From: Linum tenue
Taxonomy: Eukaryota > Streptophyta > Magnoliopsida > Malpighiales > Linaceae
Direction: 5' to 3'
NCBI GenBank assembly: GCA_946122785.1
Contig: CAMGYJ010000004.1
Location: forward strand, 11,678,150 to 11,742,149
DNA length: 64,000 nt
Position numbers and translations under genes: made by a program
In this document: positions 21,834-35,259 of the stretch, in pieces
How the letters are laid out: each line of letters opens with the position of its first letter
How positions within the stretch are numbered: the first letter of the stretch is position 1
The notes under the pieces: model-generated
The model's database searches: none
What the model saw: the letters and a program-made list of their open reading frames with translations, nothing else
What the model was told of the DNA's origin: nothing

Positions 21834-24800
21834 TGTCGCAACCGCCCCTCCGGATCGCGGGATTCGTAGCGAATAAGCTCGGAGTCGCCATCGACCTTAC
21901 TGTGGTGGATCGAACACCTTTTTCCGGTTTTGTTATTTAGGTTAAAACCAGAAATCTGGTCTGCGAATTTTAGGTTTATGGGTTCGGGAGTACGATTACG
22001 TGTGGGGAAGTGTATTCACACCCCACAACGCCCCAAATGGGTACTACTTAAATCGATAAGTTCTTAAGGGGTTGGGTGTAATATTAATTGGGATTTGTTT
22101 GTATTATTTAGTTGTAATATTCGATTATTTTTAATTAGTACGAAAATAAATCATTAGAGTTCAATTGGACGATGTTATCGGTATAAATGTGAATTTAAAG
22201 TTATCGGTTTTTTACGTCTATTGACATAAAAGGGTTTTTTAGATTAGTTGGACTCGAACCTATCGGTTGCCTACGTACCCGGGTTTATCCGGGATCAAAG
22301 TCCACGTAGTTCGAATAAATTGAGAGATTTTAAGAAGTGATCTCAACACGTTATATTGATCATTGCTTAGATGATAAATTGAATTTTTAGGAAGTGTATT
22401 TATGATTTTTTAATGTAGTGATTGAACGCTAAATTGTTTTTTGTAGAATTTCAACTAGAATGACCATCACGGTCTATCGACCATGATTTCGTATTAAGGA
22501 ATTTGCTAGGTAAGTAAGTAATATTTTGAAATATTTAGGGATAATCTCATCTTGGTAAAAAAAGAGATCTTAACACGATTAGTCGATATGGATTTACGTA
22601 TTAAGCTTCATTGAGAATAAAATAGAACGAACAAGGCAAATGTCAAGAAATCTTTGGTAGCCTTACTGGTTGGTTGGTTGGTTCGCTGCTTATAACTTAT
22701 TGTTGAAAGGTTTTGGGTTCGAACCTCTGATGCGTTAAATTTTTATGCGTTTTTTATTTTTTGTTTCACAGGGGACAGTGGCAATTGGCGTAATTTTTGT
22801 TAAAATTGGAGGGGTAGATTAGTCTTTTAGCCCTGAGAGAAATATAAGTCTCTCTTTCAGGCAAAATCAAAACCCTAATTCATTTCATCCTAAACTAAGC
22901 GCCGCTCTATCCTCTTCTCTCCATCTTCTCGTCACTTCCTCTCTTCTCCAGAAACACAAACCAACAATCGAAAAGAAGAAGAACAATAAAAATCCCTAGC
23001 TCTTCAATCGCATCCACTCTCCTTCTTCCCTCTCTCAAAACCGACTTCCAATCTCCAAAATCGAACAAAACCCAATCGAAAAAAAAACGAATCCCCATCG
23101 CCTCCCTTTTTCTCAAGTTCTGGTGGCGACGAGGAAAAGCAAGGGATTCAAGCAGCGGCAAGCTGGGAGAGTTTCCGGCGGTTGACGATGACGGAGACGA
23201 AGGTAAAGGTCGTTTTCAGGCTTGCATGTTCGATCCAAGTGCTTGATTTAGTTGTTTTAGGGTTTCTAACCCGTTTTTTTGGTTTTTGTTTTGGGATTTG
23301 AGGGTTAGATGACGATTGGAGGAAAGGAGAAGATGGCTGCCGCCAGTGGGGATGGTAACACGCGAGGCTGCCGTCGACGAAGGCGGTAGCGCTGACGGCA
23401 GCAGAATAGGGTAAATCCCCTTCCTTAAATTGTTGTTTCTGTTTTGAAAGGCTTCGGGTAAGAAGTAGGAAATTTAGGGATTTGATTGTATGTCGTATTT
23501 GTTTGGTGATTTACTGATTTTTAGTTTGATGGTAAGGTTTTGGTTTCTGATTATTTTTATGTCGTTTTACTGGGTTTTTAGACATAAATTTGTGCTTTAT
23601 GGTGTTGATTTCGATTTGGCAAATGTGTATTGTGTCGGGTAGGGTAGTAGTTGATTCATGCTAATATCGTTGAGCTTTTGGGAATTTGGTTGTGGTAGTG
23701 GGAGTTTGAATCTGAAAGGCCTAGTGACTATGGATCATGATTGGACATTCTGTGGGTGTTGATGGTGGGTTTGGAATTGGAAACTTGGTGGTAATTGTGA
23801 TGGGTAACCGGTAATTGACTATGGATCATGATTGGACATTCTGTGGGTGTTGATGGTGGGTTTGGAATTGGAAACTTGGTGGTAATTGTGATGGGTAACC
23901 GGTTTAGAACTTGTGTGTGTCGAATCTGTTTTTGATTGCTTATAAATTTTGATTTTAGATTTAATTATGGAGCATACCCGATAAAAATAAAGTGGTCAAG
24001 ACAAGAACATGAAAGAAAACGAATCTATTTTCTGTTTTTATTATGGGAGTGCTAAATAAAAAGATTACTTGATAGAAGTTTAATCGAGATGATAGGTGAA
24101 ACATATAGTTATACTTATACAGCTATTAGTAGATTAGTAATTTTAGAAATAATATACATAACTATGAGTTGGTTATCTTAACAGAAAGAAAGTCACCTTG
24201 AATGGAAGTACTTGTATGCTATTCAGTTTATAAACTTAGAATTTAGGAGAAAAATAAGTACAATGATGACGATTGTAGTAACTAGTTGGATTACACGAAG
24301 TTGAGTGCTTGAAAGGAAAATAGATTCAGATATGATCCCTCTTAAGGTGTTCAGATGGACTTGTAATTTGCATGGAGGTAATCACTTATGATTTCCTCTT
24401 AAAGCTTGTTAAGAAAAGTAGAAGTGAGATGATTATGTAAGGTGATGATTGAATCTAAAGATGGTTAATTTGTTTGCTTACCAACCTTTGGCTTGATGTT
24501 TGGGATGGGTTGAAATTGCTTTCCTCCAATTTCTTGCTGCTGTCTTTGCTTCTTTTTGCCCTTGTCTTTGCTGTTTCGTTTTTTGCGTGGGTTAAAGAAA
24601 GAAGATGAAAGTGGGACTTTTTAGTGATCTCCTTTCTGTTACTTGTGGTTGGCGGTATGTGGACCGTGGAGACGAAGAAAACTGTCTTTTTTGTTAGGAT
24701 TGCTGGTATGGTGTTTAAGAGAAGTATGGAAGTTGCTTATCTCTCCTTTTTGTTCTCTTTTGGCTGTCTTTTATTTCTGTTGCTTCGTGAGGAAAGGAAA

Positions 24801-25741
24801 GGGGAACTCTCTGTTTCTGTTTGTAAAGGAAAATAGCCTTTTTTATGTTGTTTTTCTTTGTACCAGCGGCTAAGAAGAAAGGGTATGGACTATTGAAGCT
24901 TCTTTTTGCTTTGCAGAGTGTTTTTCTTTGAAGAGGAGGAGCCTAAGAAGAAAAAGCGGAAAGAAAATTTGTCTTTGAGGCAGTTGAGGCGTGGGGAAAA
25001 AGCAGCAGAACTCCCTCTTTTCTCTGTTTTTTGCTACAGCTCGTGAGGAGGAAGAAGGAGAAGTAAAAGAAGTAGAAAAAGTCCAGAAGTGGAAGAGAAG
25101 AAGGGATGCAAGGAAGAACTCTGCCCCTCCCCCCTTTTCGCTAAAGGAACAGATGGGTCTTTATAGAAAAAGAAAACTGTTCCCCAAGCTTACAACAGTG
25201 CCGGTTCTGGGTCGGACCGATCTGAGTTCGGTCGGACCGATCTCTGGCCGGTTTGACTTTGTTGACTGGTTTGATTGAGGGTTCTTTGACTTGGGCAGTT
25301 TTGAGCTTAATTGTAAAATTGTAATTATTAATTGTTCTAATTATGTAGTTAATTTATTGTAATTGTCTTAAATGAAATTGTTATTTCTTTCTTTAGACTT
25401 TAATTACTTAGTAATCAAGATCCAACCTCACAATCTCATATGTCAAGTAAATGATCAACTTCTATCACAACCAAAATCGAATACAAGTCTAATTCGTACA
25501 GATTTGCTATTGTAATTCGTACAGATTTGCTATTGGTAATCTCATTGTTTATGGAAAACAAAACCCAACTCAAAACAAATACTATTGGTAATCTCATTGT
25601 TTATGGAAAACAAAACCTAACTCAAAACAAATACGACTTCAATGAGTAGTTTTGTTTAAAATTTGCTATTGCTAACTCTAAACAAAAACTAACATTTATT
25701 TAATTAAATATGTTTTGCCCGGACAAAAAGCGGTGTCTACA
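21834..25741 (-). mobile_element. LTR3: shared central LTR of the array
   Basis: A 3908-bp LTR with a PBS side at 21834 and a PPT side at 25741; it serves as LTR for the internal regions on both sides. It carries a 91-bp tandem duplication (units from 23726 and 23817) also present in LTR4 and absent from LTR1 and LTR2. Towards 21834 it has the LTR2 base at 22615. Towards 25741 it has the LTR1/LTR2 variants, not those of LTR4. It is therefore mosaic. Confidence 0.92.
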
Positions 25742-28700
25742 GTTGCCCCCCTTTGTATATCTCTTGGTATCGAGAGGTATACAAAGCCCTTTTTTAAGAC
25801 ACCGTATTTTGACACTAATAGTGATGGGTCGATTGTTAGGTTATGACGATGCATTCAAGTTTTTTAGTTAAACAAATCAAAAGATGGTATAAGAAAGCAA
25901 TCAAGTTGTTCGGGATATGACGGGCTGAACAAATTGAATGAAAAATGCAATCACGTTGTTCGGGGTATGACGGGCTGAACAATTGTTGATAGTAATGTGA
26001 TAAGGTTGTCCGGGATATGACATGCTAGACATTTTCTTATAATGCAATCAAGTTGTTCGAGATATGACGGGCTGAACATTTATTGATGGAAATGCGATAG
26101 GGTTGTCCGGGATATGACACACTAGACATTTTCTGACAATGCAATCAAATTGTTCGGGATATGAAGGTATGAACATTTGTTGACGGCAATGCGATAGGGT
26201 TGTCCGGGATATGACACGCTAGACATTTTCTGACAATGCAATCAAATTGTTCGGGATATGAAGGTCTGAACATTTGTTGATGGCAATGCGATAGAGTTGT
26301 CCGGGATATGACATGCTAGACATTTTTTATAACAATGCAATCAAGTTGTTCGGGGTATGACATGCTGAACATTTATTGATGACAAAGCTCTGGGATCGTC
26401 CGGGGTATGACGGGCTAGACAATCAATGCATGGCGATGTTGGTAATGAGTATGGGAAATCGTGGGACGAGTATGATTATGTTGTGTAATGAAAGGTAAGT
26501 GTAGTGAAGTGTGAGAATAGTATGATTTTGGATTTTTATGGTCCCATGACGGTAGAGCTAGATTTGAGGTTTTTATCCATGGCGGTATAGCCTGATTTGA
26601 TCCTATTTTGTTCCGCATGGCGGAATAGCCTGTTTTTTTTTGTATGGCGGTATAGCCTGCTTTTCTTTTTTTTTTGTATAGTGTTTGTGTGTGGCGGTAA
26701 AGCCCATGTTGTTTTTTGTATGGCGGTATAGCCTGTGTTGGTTTTCTTGCGGTCGAGTGGCGGTATAGCCTGAACTGGTTTTATCTTGTTCCTATGGCGG
26801 TATAGCCTGATTTGGGTTTTGTGGTCCCGTGGCGGTATAGCCTGATTTGGTTATCTTGTTCCCATGACAGTATAGCCTGAACGGGGTTTTTGTTCGTGGC
26901 GATATAGCCTGATTTGAATGTTTTCGTGGCAGTACAGCCTATTTGATCATGTGTATCATGGTGGTAAAATTCACGAGAATATGTTAAAGTTTAACTTGAT
27001 CACGAGTGGTGTAGAGTTTTCTGCTTGATATGAGGTATTGAATCAAGCAATTTGTTGAGTCTAGCTCGATCGTTGGTATGTGCCAAACTTGACTTTGGTA
27101 GAGATTTGAATTTGACCTCACCGTGATGTGCAAATGCAAGGTATTTTGTGATATGATATGATGCAATATTGTGATGAGATATGTTGAAAGTGTACATCTC
27201 CTTTTAATGAATTTTGAGCATGAATAATATTTAATTTGGCTATGAATTTTTTGAATGACTGTATGATGAGCTATATGATGATTTGTTGAAAAGTATGCGA
27301 ATGAAAAAGTCTGATCGTTCATCATGGTTTTATATTAATGTCTAGAATTCTCTTAAATCAATCATCCACAAGGAATTACGTCATTGTCCCTTTAGTAAGC
27401 TTGATCTTTAGTTGTGCTTGCGCTGGAGTAAAATGGGTGCAACCGATGAGTACTTCCTTTCTTTGGCGCATGTCATCATCTCGAGGTACTGGGTTTGCCA
27501 TCTAGTTTGTCCTCTTTGTTTGCTTAGTGAGCCCAGGGTATTGTATTTCTGGGTACTTGATGAAAGGTTGGTCCTCAGTTTTCTCTACCCTGGACACTGG
27601 TGCTTGAGTAGCTAATGCGTTAGTCATATGACCTTCTTATTCATTATATGTGCCTGGTAGATTGGTTATATAGGAGGATTATGTAGCATGGTGATATCAA
27701 AATAGTGTGCTCATTTAGTTCAATTGATCTTCTTGCCATGTGAGCATGTCGTGCTTGGCTAAGAGGATTTTTTTTTATCTCGGGGTATTGTCTTGTTGAT
27801 GTCGGTTTTCTAGACATGCTAGATTGATTTCACCGAGAGGTATGTTGTACAAAATATTTCATTGAAGGATAGTTTTGATTGACAGGTTGGGTAGCTTGAA
27901 CGGAATGATTCAGAATATCTGAGATTCCCCATTTACTCATGAGTTGATGGACTTGGAGAACCACTTCATGGGTATTTGAACTACTTCTACTCTGGGTCTT
28001 CTCACCTTGCCCCCGTAGATATGTTACTTGTTTTCCTCTTTTCGGAACAAAATGTGACTTTTACCAATCTTGACTTAAGATGAATGCAACAAAGTTTGGA
28101 AATTCTCAATTGAGAAAGTATGATGAGAACCTGTTTTTAGAAATCAAAGCCTCGCTTGAGGGAAGTGTGTGCAACATGAGAAAAAGATTTCTTGTGTGGT
28201 TATTTCCACATTGTTTAAAAACTTTTTTCCATAAGCCAAGCCATGAGAATATTCATAAGCCCTCGCTCTCATTCTCACTCTCAGTTTCACTCTCACTCAA
28301 TCCTATGGGTGCTTCGAGTTTACGATACTTCAGCTACTATCAAGATTCTTGTCACCATGTTGGGGGGACAAGTGTGCCTGAGGTATAGGTTTGTTGGTCA
28401 TGGAGAGTTCGGGTGATCTTTGTATGTTCTCGTGGTAAAAGTTCTTGAACTTTCCTGAAAGAAGCTTGGTTTGGTATGACTCCAACTGTAAGAGTTCTCA
28501 TGGTATGGAAATTATGCTTGTCGTTAATGAGAGGTTGGTAAAGGAAGATCCTATGATATGGCCTTAGTGATAGGCAGCTTCATTTTGAGGATTTTTGGCT
28601 TGCCCGCAAGGTATGAATCTGGTTGATATATAATGGGGGTCGTCTTTTCTTGTCGTGAGAAGTTCCTTGTGGACGGATGTTTGGCTTTCCCCAAAGTATG

Positions 28701-31352
28701 AGACTGATTGATGGATAGGCGAGATAATTTCTTGGCGAAAAGTCCATTGTTGAGGAATTTTTGGCTTGCCCCCAAAGTATGAGACTGATTGATGGTTAAA
28801 TGAAATCTTGGTTGTGGAGCTCTCATTTTTTGCGAGAATGGTGGCTGGTCTTGGGTATCTTTGCGGGTATATTTTGGCTTAGGTTGCCCCCTTGTCTTGA
28901 AGTTTGATTTTGAGGGATAAGCTCGACTAGGTAATTTGAGTAGAAATTTGATCCTGGAAATCTTGTCACTTGTCAGGCCCTTTTTTTTTTACCTTGAAAG
29001 GATGGATGATGAAGGTCTTGGTATGATACAAACTTTGACTTCTCATTGGTTGTCAAAATAATGAATGTGGAAAACCCTTCTGTGGTGCAGGCATGGCTGC
29101 TGAAGTATCATTATAATGGTGGTTTTTGTTTATCTTGAAAGGGAGAGTTCAAGTGATGGAAAATGAGGATGATCATGGAGTGGATTTTAGATCAGGCAGA
29201 CATTCTTCTCTTGGGTGCCCCATCTTTTACGAGTTTACTTGTGTCATTTCTTCAGGTTTGGCAGACGAATACTCTTCATTTGGATAGGTGATTAGTTTGA
29301 TGACTAGCCCTCGCAGGAGTGTGTAGACAAGTTGGTTGAGAGAACGACTCTACATCGCTTTTGTGACCACGTTGACGGTAGACTCGAAATCATCCTCTTG
29401 GCATTTTAGAAAAGGTAGTCAATAACCTTCACTCGTGACTAGTTCTATGACTTCAAGCGCACGTGTAAGTCCCACGAGCCTTTTTTGTCCACCTTTTTAT
29501 TTTGATTTTTTTGTTGCCTTTTTGGCCTTTTTTTTTTGTTTTTGCTCTTTTTTTGTGTGTGTGGGACTTACTTGGCTTTGAAATTTCCCCTACATGGTGT
29601 CATTTTGACGCTTTTGATTTTGAGCACCAACGAGTTCGTCAAATAGGATCATTCAGCTTCCCCAACCTTCTAGTCATTAGGATTCTGTGAGAAACTTGAG
29701 AATTTTGATACAGTAATTAGGCTAACTCAACCCCTTTTCTAGTCGAGCCTGATTTGATAGAGATGTTCGAAAATGGCAGTGACAAGCCTCTACAAATAGC
29801 GTGATATCGTATCCTCGTTACACCCTTTGACTGTTTAGCTCACGTTACTTATGGACACCAGTGGGGTGTTTATACTCTCAAGTTTAGTGGGGGTGCTCAA
29901 ACTTTTGACACCGGTAGGGTGTGCACACTCTGCTGCAAAAATTATTGATATTGACTAAGTATTTATAAATCACTCGACACCAGTGGGGTGCTTATATTGG
30001 CTCAATATGAAAATCTCATGGCTTAACTTGAGAGCAAGTTGATCTTAAAGTTTTTTTTTTTTTTGGAAAGATGTCCATCATTTTGTAAAGAGAAGGAATC
30101 ATTGATGCAAACTTCTAAATCAAAATTGGTAGTAGTCACACAATGTCCCAAATCGGTGGAAATGCAAATGACATTCTATTCTTTAGTATGAAGGAGATTG
30201 TTTGATACATAAGGTAATACGCATTCATGCTCATTTGCTCGTGAGGATTGACATCATTATTGAATAGAGCTTCGTCTTGCAGCGTGCCAACTAATCCACA
30301 TGAGTGGTCAATGGGTCATTGTCGATGTATGGACGATTGTCTTCTTCTTTGAATTTTCGAAAAATTTATCGTGGGTTGTCGTTGAAGTTTGGACAATTGG
30401 CTTATTCTTTGAATTTTCGACAAACTTCTCGTGAACATGGAAACTTGTCATTTCATTTCTTCATATATGGTTGAGCTTCTTTTGGTGTCATCAAATTGCT
30501 TCTAGAATGAACTCCGTAACGAGCACAAACTTGGAACTTGTACTCAAAGGTTGACTTTATCCTTGTGAATGAGCAACTTTAGAGAATCCTTGACTTATCA
30601 TGGTTAAATTGTGACATGTTGCTAACTTAGATGAGTGAATGATAGTCATGCTAAATGAGATGAATGTAAGATAGTCTTGTTAAATGGTACGATTGTGCGT
30701 ATGAAAGATGATTTTTTTTTTGGATGCAAGAATGTTTGAACATTTACCATCATGATTGGTTTTAAACGAGTGAACAACGAACTAAAGAAAGAATGCTAGT
30801 GTCACGGATTTTGATAAATTTTTGCATAGCATCTAACCACGTCATTCATTAATAACAAATAAAACACAAGTCACTATGTCATAAATAAACATGAATCGTA
30901 AACACGTCATCCTATTGGGACAACCTAGAAATTCAAAGGGCTTAACGATAATGCTTTAAGGTGGCTTGGCAATTTTTCTGGATCGCTCAAAGTGGCTTCT
31001 AGGCTGACTATATGTTGGGTAATGAGTTCTAGAATATTGGTTCCCAAGTTGTATCCGTCTATAGCTCCTTCGAGCTAGCCGAATACCCCAAATCAACCTC
31101 GAATTTGAGTTCAACTTGGTTAGAAAGTTTCGCATGACTCCTACTATTGTAAGAGTCACGGTACTCCTTTCAGTTTCTTAAGGTAGAACTCGGGTATAGA
31201 GCTTTTTATGCATGAATGCAAAAAATTTGAATACGCGATATTATAAATGCGCAAATAATAAAAATAAACACCCACATATTAAAGAAGGTAAGAAAAACTT
31301 ATCGATTCAGTATATTTAGCTCGGCTCTCAATGTCCCCAGCGGAGTCGCCAC
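25742..31352 (-). mobile_element. non-coding internal region, copy 2 (LARD-like)
   Basis: A 5611-bp copy of the internal region at 16225-21833, nearly identical, with only scattered substitutions (for example at about 28524 and 30034) and homopolymer differences. PPT 25742-25755, PBS 31351-31333. The hairpin array lies at about 25902-26422 and the GGCGGTATAGCC array at about 26542-26947. It has no coding capacity. Near identity means the duplication is very recent, or is kept alike by conversion, or needs checking as an assembly repeat. Confidence 0.88.
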
Positions 31353-34300
31353 TGTCGCAACCGCCCCTCCGGATCGCGGGATTCGTAGCGAATAAGCTCG
31401 GAGTCGCCATCGACCTTACTGTGGTGGATCGAACACCTTTTTCCGGTTTTGTTATTTAGGTTAAAACCAGAAATCTGGTCTGCGAATTTTAGGTTTATGG
31501 GTTCGGGAGTACGATTACGTGTGGGGAAGTGTATTCACACCCCACAACGCCCCAAATGGGTACTACTTAAATCGATAAGTTCTTAAGGGGTTGGGTGTAA
31601 TATTAATTGGGATTTGTTTGTATTATTTAGTTGTAATATTCGATTATTTTTAATTAGTACGAAAATAAATCATTAGAGTTCAATTGGACGATGTTATCGG
31701 TATAAATGTGAATTTAAAGTTATCGGTTTTTTACGTCTATTGACATAAAAGGGTTTTTTAGATTAGTTGGACTCGAACCTATCGGTTGCCTACGTACCCG
31801 GGTTTATCCGGGATCAAAGTCCACGTAGTTCGAATAAATTGAGAGATTTTAAGAAGTGATCTCAACACGTTATATTGATCATTGCTTAGATGATAAATTG
31901 AATTTTTAGGAAGTGTATTTATGATTTTTTAATGTAGTGATTGAATGCTAAATTGTTTTTTGTAGAATTTCAACTAGAATGACCATCACGGTCTATCGAC
32001 CATGATTTCGTATTAAGGAATTTGCTAGGTAAGTAAGTAATATTTTGAAATATTTAGGGATAATCTCATCTTGGTAAAAAAAGAGATCTTAACACGATTA
32101 GTCGATATGGATTTACGTATTAAGCTTCATTGACAATAAAATAGAACGAACAAGGCAAATGTCAAGAAATCTTTGGTAGCCTTACTGGTTGGTTGGTTGG
32201 TTCGCTGCTTATAACTTATTGTTGAAAGGTTTTGGGTTCGAACCTCTGATGCGTTAAATTTTTATGCGTTTTTTATTTTTTGTTTCACAGGGGACAGTGG
32301 CAATTGGCGTAATTTTTGTTAAAATTGGAGGGGTAGATTAGTCTTTTAGCCCTGAGACAAATATAAGTCTCTCTTTCAGGCAAAATCAAAACCCTAATTC
32401 ATTTCATCCTAAACTAAGCGCCGCTCTATCCTCTTCTCTCCATCTTCTCGTCACTTCCTCTCTTCTCCAGAAACACAAACCAACAATCGAAAAGAAGAAG
32501 AACAATAAAAATCCCTAGCTCTTCAATCGCATCCACTCTCCTTCTTCCCTCTCTCAAAACCGACTTCCAATCTCCAAAATCGAACAAAACCCAATCGAAA
32601 AAAAACGAATCCCCATCGCCTCCCTTTTTCTCAAGTTCTGGTGGCGACGAGGAAAAGCAAGGGATTCAAGCAGCGGCAAGCTGGGAGAGTTTCCGGCGGT
32701 TGACGATGACGGAGACGAAGGTAAAGGTCGTTTTCAGGCTTGCATGTTCGATCCAAGTGCTTGATTTAGTTGTTTTAGGGTTTCTAACCCGTTTTTTTGG
32801 TTTTTGTTTTGGGATTTGAGGGTTAGATGACGATTGGAGGAAAGGAGAAGATGGCTGCCGCCAGTGGGGATGGTAACACGCGAGGCTGCCGTCGACGAAG
32901 GCGGTAGCGCTGACGGCAGCAGAATAGGGTAAATCCCCTTCCTTAAATTGTTGTTTCTGTTTTGAAAGGCTTCGGGTAAGAAGTAGGAAATTTAGGGATT
33001 TGATTGTATGTCGTATTTGTTTGGTGATTTACTGATTTTTAGTTTGATGGTAAGGTTTTGGTTTCTGATTATTTTTATGTCGTTTTACTGGGTTTTTAGA
33101 CATAAATTTGTGCTTTATGGTGTTGATTTCGATTTGGCAAATGTGTATTGTGTCGGGTAGGGTAGTAGTTGATTCATGCTAATATCGTTGAGCTTTTGGG
33201 AATTTGGTTGTGGTAGTGGGAGTTTGAATCTGAAAGGCCTAGTGACTATGGATCATGATTGGACATTCTGTGGGTGTTGATGGTGGGTTTGGAATTGGAA
33301 ACTTGGTGGTAATTGTGATGGGTAACCGGTAATTGACTATGGATCATGATTGGACATTCTGTGGGTGTTGATGGTGGGTTTGGAATTGGAAACTTGGTGG
33401 TAATTGTGATGGGTAACCGGTTTAGAACTTGTGTGTGTCGAATCTGTTTTTGATTGCTTATAAATTTTGATTTTAGATTTAATTATGGAGCATACCCGAT
33501 AAAAATAAAGTGGTCAAGACAAGAACATGAAAGAAAACGAATCTATTTTCTGTTTTTATTATGGGAGTGCTAAATAAAAAGATTACTTGATAGAAGTTTA
33601 ATCGAGATGATAGGTGAAACATATAGTTATACTTATACAGCTATTAGTAGATTAGTAATTTTAGAAATAATATACATAACTATGAGTTGGTTATCTTAAC
33701 AGAAAGAAAGTCACCTTGAATGGAAGTACTTGTATGCTATTCAGTTTATAAACTTAGAATTTAGGAGAAAAATAAGTACAATGATGACGATTGTAGTAAC
33801 TAGTTGGATTACACGAAGTTGAGTGCTTGAAAGGAAAATAGATTCAGATATGATCCCTCTTAAGGTGTTCAGATGGACTTGTAATTTGCATGGAGGTAAT
33901 CACTTATGATTTCCTCTTAAAGCTTGTTAAGAAAAGTAGAAGTGAGATGATTATGTAAGGTGATGATTGAATCTAAAGATGGTTAATTTGTTTGCTTACC
34001 AACCTTTGGCTTGATGTTTGGGATGGGTTGAAATTGCTTTCCTCCAATTTCTTGCTGCTGTCTTTGCTTCTTTTTGCCCTTGTCTTTGCTGTTTCGTTTT
34101 TTGCGTGGGTTAAAGAAAGAAGATGAAAGTGGGACTTTTTAGTGATCTCCTTTCTGTTACTTGTGGTTGGCGGTATGTGGACCGTGGAGACGAAGAAAAC
34201 TGTCTTTTTTGTTAGGATTGCTGGTATGGTGTTTAAGAGAAGTATGGAAGTTGCTTATCTCTCCTTTTTGTTCTCTTTTGGCTGTCTTTTATTTCTGTTG

Positions 34301-35259
34301 CTTCGTGAGGAAAGGAAAGGGGAACTCTCTGTTTCTGTTTGTAAAGGAAAATAGCCTTTTTTATGTTGTTTTTCTTTGTACCAGCGGCTAAGAAGAAAGG
34401 GTATGGACTATTGAAGCTTCTTTTTGCTTTGCAGAGTGTTTTTCTTTGAAGAGGAGGAGCCTAAGAAGAAAAAGCGGAAAGAAAATTTGTCTTTGAGGCA
34501 GTTGAGGCGTGGGGAAAAAGCAGCAGAACTCCCTCTTTTCTCTGTTTTTTGCTACAGCTCGTGAGGAGGAAGAAGGAGAAGTAAAAGAAGTAGAAAAAGT
34601 CCAGAAGTGGAAGAGAAGAAGGGATGCAAGGAAGAACTCTGCCCCTCCCCCCTTTTCGCTAAAGGAACAGATGGGTCTTTATAGAAAAAGAAAACTGTTC
34701 CCCAAGCTTACAACAGTGCCGGTTCTGGGTCGGACCGATCTGAGTTCGGTCGGACCGATCTCTGGCCGGTTTGACTTTGTTGACTGGTTTGATTGAGGGT
34801 TCTTTGACTTGGGCAGTTTTGAGCTTAATTGTAAAATTGTAATTATTAATTGTTCTAATTATGTAGTTAATTTATTGTAATTGTCTTAAATGAAATTGTT
34901 ATTTCTTTCTTTAGACTTTAATTACTTAGTAATCAAGATCCAACCTCACAATCTCATATGTCAAGTAAATGATCAACTTCTATCACAACCAAAATCGAAC
35001 ACAAGTCTAATTCGTACAGATTTGCAATTGTAATTCGTACAGATTTGCAATTCGTAATCTCATTGTTTATGGAAAACAAAACCCAACTCAAAACAAATAC
35101 TATTGGTAATCTCATTGTTTATGGAAAACAAAACCCAACTCAAAACAAATACGACTTCAATTAGTAGTTTTGTTTAAAATTTGCTATTGCTAACTCTAAA
35201 CAAAAACTAACATTTATTTAATTAAATATGTTTTGCCCGGACAAAAAGCGGTGTCTACA
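31353..35259 (-). mobile_element. LTR4: 5' LTR of the minus-strand array
   Basis: A 3907-bp LTR starting TGTAGACACC at 35259 on the minus strand. It has the 91-bp duplication (from 33244 and 33335). It is nearly identical to LTR3 over most of its length, but its outermost part, 35000-35162, has six or seven substitutions against LTR1, LTR2 and LTR3. It abuts satellite DNA at 35260 with no target duplication. Confidence 0.92.
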
